Shown here: one piece after another, positions 62,070 through 64,000 of the stretch | How positions within the stretch are numbered: position 1 is the stretch's first letter | Layout: every line of letters begins with the position of its first letter | Assembly (NCBI RefSeq): GCF_033763495.1 | Contig: NZ_JANRKL010000233.1 | Span: 100,657-164,656, forward strand | Direction: 5' to 3' | DNA: 64,000 bases | Source: Haliscomenobacter sp033763495 | Lineage (GTDB): Bacteria > Bacteroidota > Bacteroidia > Chitinophagales > Saprospiraceae | The notes under the pieces: generated by a model | The model's database searches: none | Seen by the model: the letters and a program-made list of their open reading frames with translations, nothing else | Told to the model about the DNA's origin: nothing | Program-made: the position numbers and the translations under genes

Positions 62070-62807
62070 ATGATACCTAACATCGCGGTGGTATTGACGG
62101 ATCCTCAACAACGGATCATTTGGGTTAATGATGATTTTACAGCTATTACGGGATATAGCCTAGGTGAAGCTATTGGGCGCAATCCGGGTAAAATGCTCCA
62201 GGGCCCTAATACCGAAGCGGAAGTTATTGAACGGATTCGGAAATCCATTCAACAAAGAGTTCCATTTCGGGATCAATTGACCAACTATCGAAAAAATGGA
62301 GAACCTTATTTGTGCAAACTGGTTATCCATCCCGTATTTGATCGCAATCAGGAGCTTATCCATTTTATAGCATTTGAAGTTGATGGCAACGTTGTTGCCG
62401 ATGAATTCAACATTCCTTTGATGAATTTGAGTGAAAAATACCGGTCGAGTAGCCTACGTAGCATTGATGAAATAAAGCTATATGATCAACTCAAACAAAT
62501 ATTGGAAACTGAAAGGTTGTATCTAGATCCGCAACTTTGTCTAAAGACAGTAGCCGACCGATTGAATACAAACACCAAATATTTGTCCCAGGTTGTCAAC
62601 CATCAAGCTGGCATGAATTTTCAGCAATTTATCAATTTGTACCGGGTTAAAGAAGCAAAGCACAAGATTGTTAAAGACTCCTTTAGCAACCTTACTTTAT
62701 ATGGCATCGCCCTACAATGTGGTTTTAAAAATAAATCGACTTTTTACAAAGTTTTTAAAGAAGTAACTGGTTTTACGCCGAAAGACTTTGTACTGTTCAA
62801 TAGATAA
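62070..62807 (+). CDS. PAS/LOV-like sensor fused to AraC-type DNA-binding domain
   Basis: 245 residues. Residues 5-110 form a PAS domain of the LOV-like subgroup: WVNDDFTAITGYSLGEAIGRNPGKMLQGPNTE, LTNYRKNGEPYLCKLVIHPVFD. The photoactive Cys of true LOV domains (GRNCRFLQ) is absent; GRNPGKMLQ is found instead. Residues about 145-245 are an AraC-type domain with two helix-turn-helices (LCLKTVADRLNTNTKYLSQVVN and NLTLYGIALQCGFKNKSTFYKVFKEVTGFTPKDF). It is a one-component cytoplasmic regulator. It is divergent from the degenerate helicase-like gene across an 83-bp gap, so it might control that gene; inference only. Confidence 0.9.
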   Translation: MIPNIAVVLTDPQQRIIWVNDDFTAITGYSLGEAIGRNPGKMLQGPNTEAEVIERIRKSIQQRVPFRDQLTNYRKNGEPYLCKLVIHPVFDRNQELIHFIAFEVDGNVVADEFNIPLMNLSEKYRSSSLRSIDEIKLYDQLKQILETERLYLDPQLCLKTVADRLNTNTKYLSQVVNHQAGMNFQQFINLYRVKEAKHKIVKDSFSNLTLYGIALQCGFKNKSTFYKVFKEVTGFTPKDFVLFNR

Positions 62808-62835
62808 TTCGTTTTGAGCTGTTTTCTGCCAAAAT

Positions 62836-63426
62836 TTATTGCTGCTTGCCATTCTTATAATTGTATTCCAGGTTTATTTTTCCATTTTCATCATAATACC
62901 GAAATGGGCCATCCAATTTGCCACCTTCATAGCTAATTTCTTTCTGGATTCCCCCGCTTCTGTTGTATTCCCTGTAAATTCCGTCCAATACACCATCTTT
63001 ATAAGTGGACTCTTGGGTTAAATTCCCATTCGTAAATTTTGCTACCTTACCGTGCAACTGATTATTCTTATAGCTTGCACTAAGTGAAATTTGTCCAAAT
63101 CCATCAAATTCAAGATAAGGGCCATTGTATTTACCATTTACGTAACTTGCAATTTTAGCCGGATACCCCCCTTCTCCCTGAAAAATAACCCAGGTTCCGA
63201 TTTTGAGACCTTTAGCGTCTGTAATGCCTTCTTCCAATACCTTACCACTTGCATCCTTTTTTATGGCGATATGGTTATTTGTTCCAGGGACCTTTTCCAT
63301 GTCAAATAAGGCGTCCATTTCAACGGCATCTCCATTCGTTGATTCTATATTCTGCTTTTCATTTCCTCTTGAATTACAGGCTGTCAACAAAATCACTAAG
63401 CAAAAGAAGGCGGTATAGGTTCTCAT
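62836..63426 (-). CDS. YwqK/MORN-repeat lipoprotein
   Basis: 196 residues from the ATG at 63426, which begins a lipoprotein signal (MRTYTAFFCLVILLTAC, lipobox LTAC). The mature part contains tandem MORN_2-type repeats of about 23 residues, each with a Y/W-x-x-G core: GLKIGTWVIFQGEG, GKYNGPYLEFDGFG, QLHGKVAKFTNG, GVLDGIYREYNRSG, GKLDGPFRYYDENG. Such proteins are often annotated as toxin-antitoxin YwqK antitoxins, but a lipid-anchored envelope protein of unknown role is more likely here. It is convergent with the PAS-AraC gene; the stops are 28 bp apart. Confidence 0.88.
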   Translation of the reverse strand: MRTYTAFFCLVILLTACNSRGNEKQNIESTNGDAVEMDALFDMEKVPGTNNHIAIKKDASGKVLEEGITDAKGLKIGTWVIFQGEGGYPAKIASYVNGKYNGPYLEFDGFGQISLSASYKNNQLHGKVAKFTNGNLTQESTYKDGVLDGIYREYNRSGGIQKEISYEGGKLDGPFRYYDENGKINLEYNYKNGKQQ

Positions 63427-63871
63427 TATCTCAATTTCTTCGCGCAAAGAAATCTATTTTAGGTGAAATTTGGAACAATCGGTTCAAGTATCTGCTTGCA
63501 AATTTCTTCATTCAAATCAAACACCATATATTAAAGGGTTAAAAATGAGATTTTTGCAAAAACAAAAAACAGCAAAGTAAAAAAGTAAAAAATTTTTCAG
63601 CTCCAGATTAGTCTAGTTCCAGTATGTTCAATATTTTTGCGGAACATTGCTAGGATTCCATTTTTTTTTGCTCATGTCAAATCGAAACCTCGCCTCCCTA
63701 CCATTCGGGATACATAGGTTTCAGCGTTCTACCCCCACAATCTAGGAGTGCCTTTTTCACTCCTGATGGTTCTTTTATTGCAAAACAGATATTGCGACAG
63801 TATGTGCTAATTGCTGAACGTTGACCTTTTGTATTAAGCTTATATAACCAAATTTTTTTAATCATTTTCTT
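63427..63871. other. Intergenic region with a conserved-looking GC-richer block
   Basis: About 445 bases without a credible gene. The stretch 63690-63800 is richer in G+C than its surroundings and holds a 7-bp hairpin, AGGAGTG (63744-63750) and CACTCCT (63758-63764). It could be a structured leader of the downstream secreted protein gene or the relic of a dispersed element. A 60-codon minus-strand frame across it has no recognisable content. Confidence 0.4.
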
Positions 63872-64000
63872 ATGAAACAAACGACCTTTACTAGCTGGAT
63901 GACCAAAACAGCAAGCGCGTGCTTGGTGGTTTTGGCTAGCTTGGTTTTCGGTACCAATTTAACTGCTCAAAATTGTGGTTGCTACAATGTGACAGTTACT
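63872..64000 (+). CDS. Secreted protein, N-terminus only
   Basis: 43 codons before the window ends, open to the edge. MKQTTFTSWMTKTASACL, a hydrophobic core (VVLASLVFGTNL) and a TAQ-N cleavage site make a clear signal peptide. The mature start NCGCYNVTVT is cysteine-rich and looks like the beginning of a surface or type IX-secreted protein. The family cannot be told from this fragment. Confidence 0.75.
   Translation, partial: MKQTTFTSWMTKTASACLVVLASLVFGTNLTAQNCGCYNVTVT

Noticed and set aside
62836..63426. YwqK antitoxin of a toxin-antitoxin pair
   Set aside because: The protein has a lipoprotein signal and no adjacent toxin-like gene, so an antitoxin role is not supported.
63698..63880. 60-codon minus-strand frame
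   Set aside because: No domain or start context; it overlaps the leader of the secreted protein gene.

Overview
The window looks like a chromosomal segment of a Bacteroidota bacterium, probably of the Saprospiria (Haliscomenobacter-like). This is inferred from a type IX secretion type B C-terminal domain, two giant SprB-repeat surface proteins, the WbqC family, TAnnTTTG-type promoter boxes, the near absence of Shine-Dalgarno sequences, and the overall gene set. No complete insertion sequence, prophage or CRISPR array was found. Most of the window is housekeeping metabolism, interleaved with surface and regulatory genes. LAYOUT. 1-2645 (minus): start of a capsule/exopolysaccharide export operon (Wza-like lipoprotein, then a Wzc-like tyrosine kinase running off the left edge). 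3332-7114: aromatic catabolism cassette (MHS transporter, homogentisate dioxygenase, fumarylacetoacetase). 7287-10237: acetyl-CoA synthetase plus an unrecognised, possibly kinase-like partner. 10442-17885: E1-like/rhodanese protein, metallo-beta-lactamase-fold hydrolase, GMC oxidoreductase, sirtuin, patatin, amino-acid permease, secreted protein. 18000-22779: two-component system with a propeller-type sensor, abutting a transposase-derived protein that has lost catalytic residues. 22937-23079: a short leader peptide ending in Phe codons, immediately followed by a strong terminator, with no aromatic gene downstream. 23682-36626: HMG-CoA lyase, SprB-repeat/OmpA protein, sodium symporter, 1824-residue adhesin and WbqC protein. 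37213-45358: small protein, TypA/BipA, and the branched-chain amino-acid genes ilvD-ilvB-ilvN facing ilvE. 45479-49548: second GMC oxidoreductase, its facing subunit-3-like partner, and sucC. 49765-52944: Gfo/Idh dehydrogenase, sugar isomerase/epimerase, and a protein of exactly seven 42-residue repeats. 52997-56367: tRNA-Ser(UGA), TraB/GumN protein, Lrp regulator, glutamate dehydrogenase. 56360-58363: cytochrome c maturation genes ccmB-ccmC-ccmD running into the dehydrogenase. 58439-64000: amidase, a degenerate helicase-like protein, a PAS-AraC regulator, a YwqK/MORN-type lipoprotein, and the start of a secreted protein. HOW THE PARTS WORK TOGETHER. Homogentisate breakdown yields fumarate and acetoacetate; leucine breakdown through HMG-CoA lyase and acetate activation by Acs feed the same acetyl-CoA pool, and sucC and glutamate dehydrogenase connect to the TCA cycle. 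The ilv genes make branched-chain amino acids. The most unusual features are the orphan Phe leader/attenuator, several catalytically eroded enzymes (transposase, helicase-nuclease, LOV-like PAS), the 7 x 42 repeat protein, and a set of intergenic inverted repeats built from about 7-bp units, each family with a different unit. All homology calls were made by reading the sequence; no database search was run.
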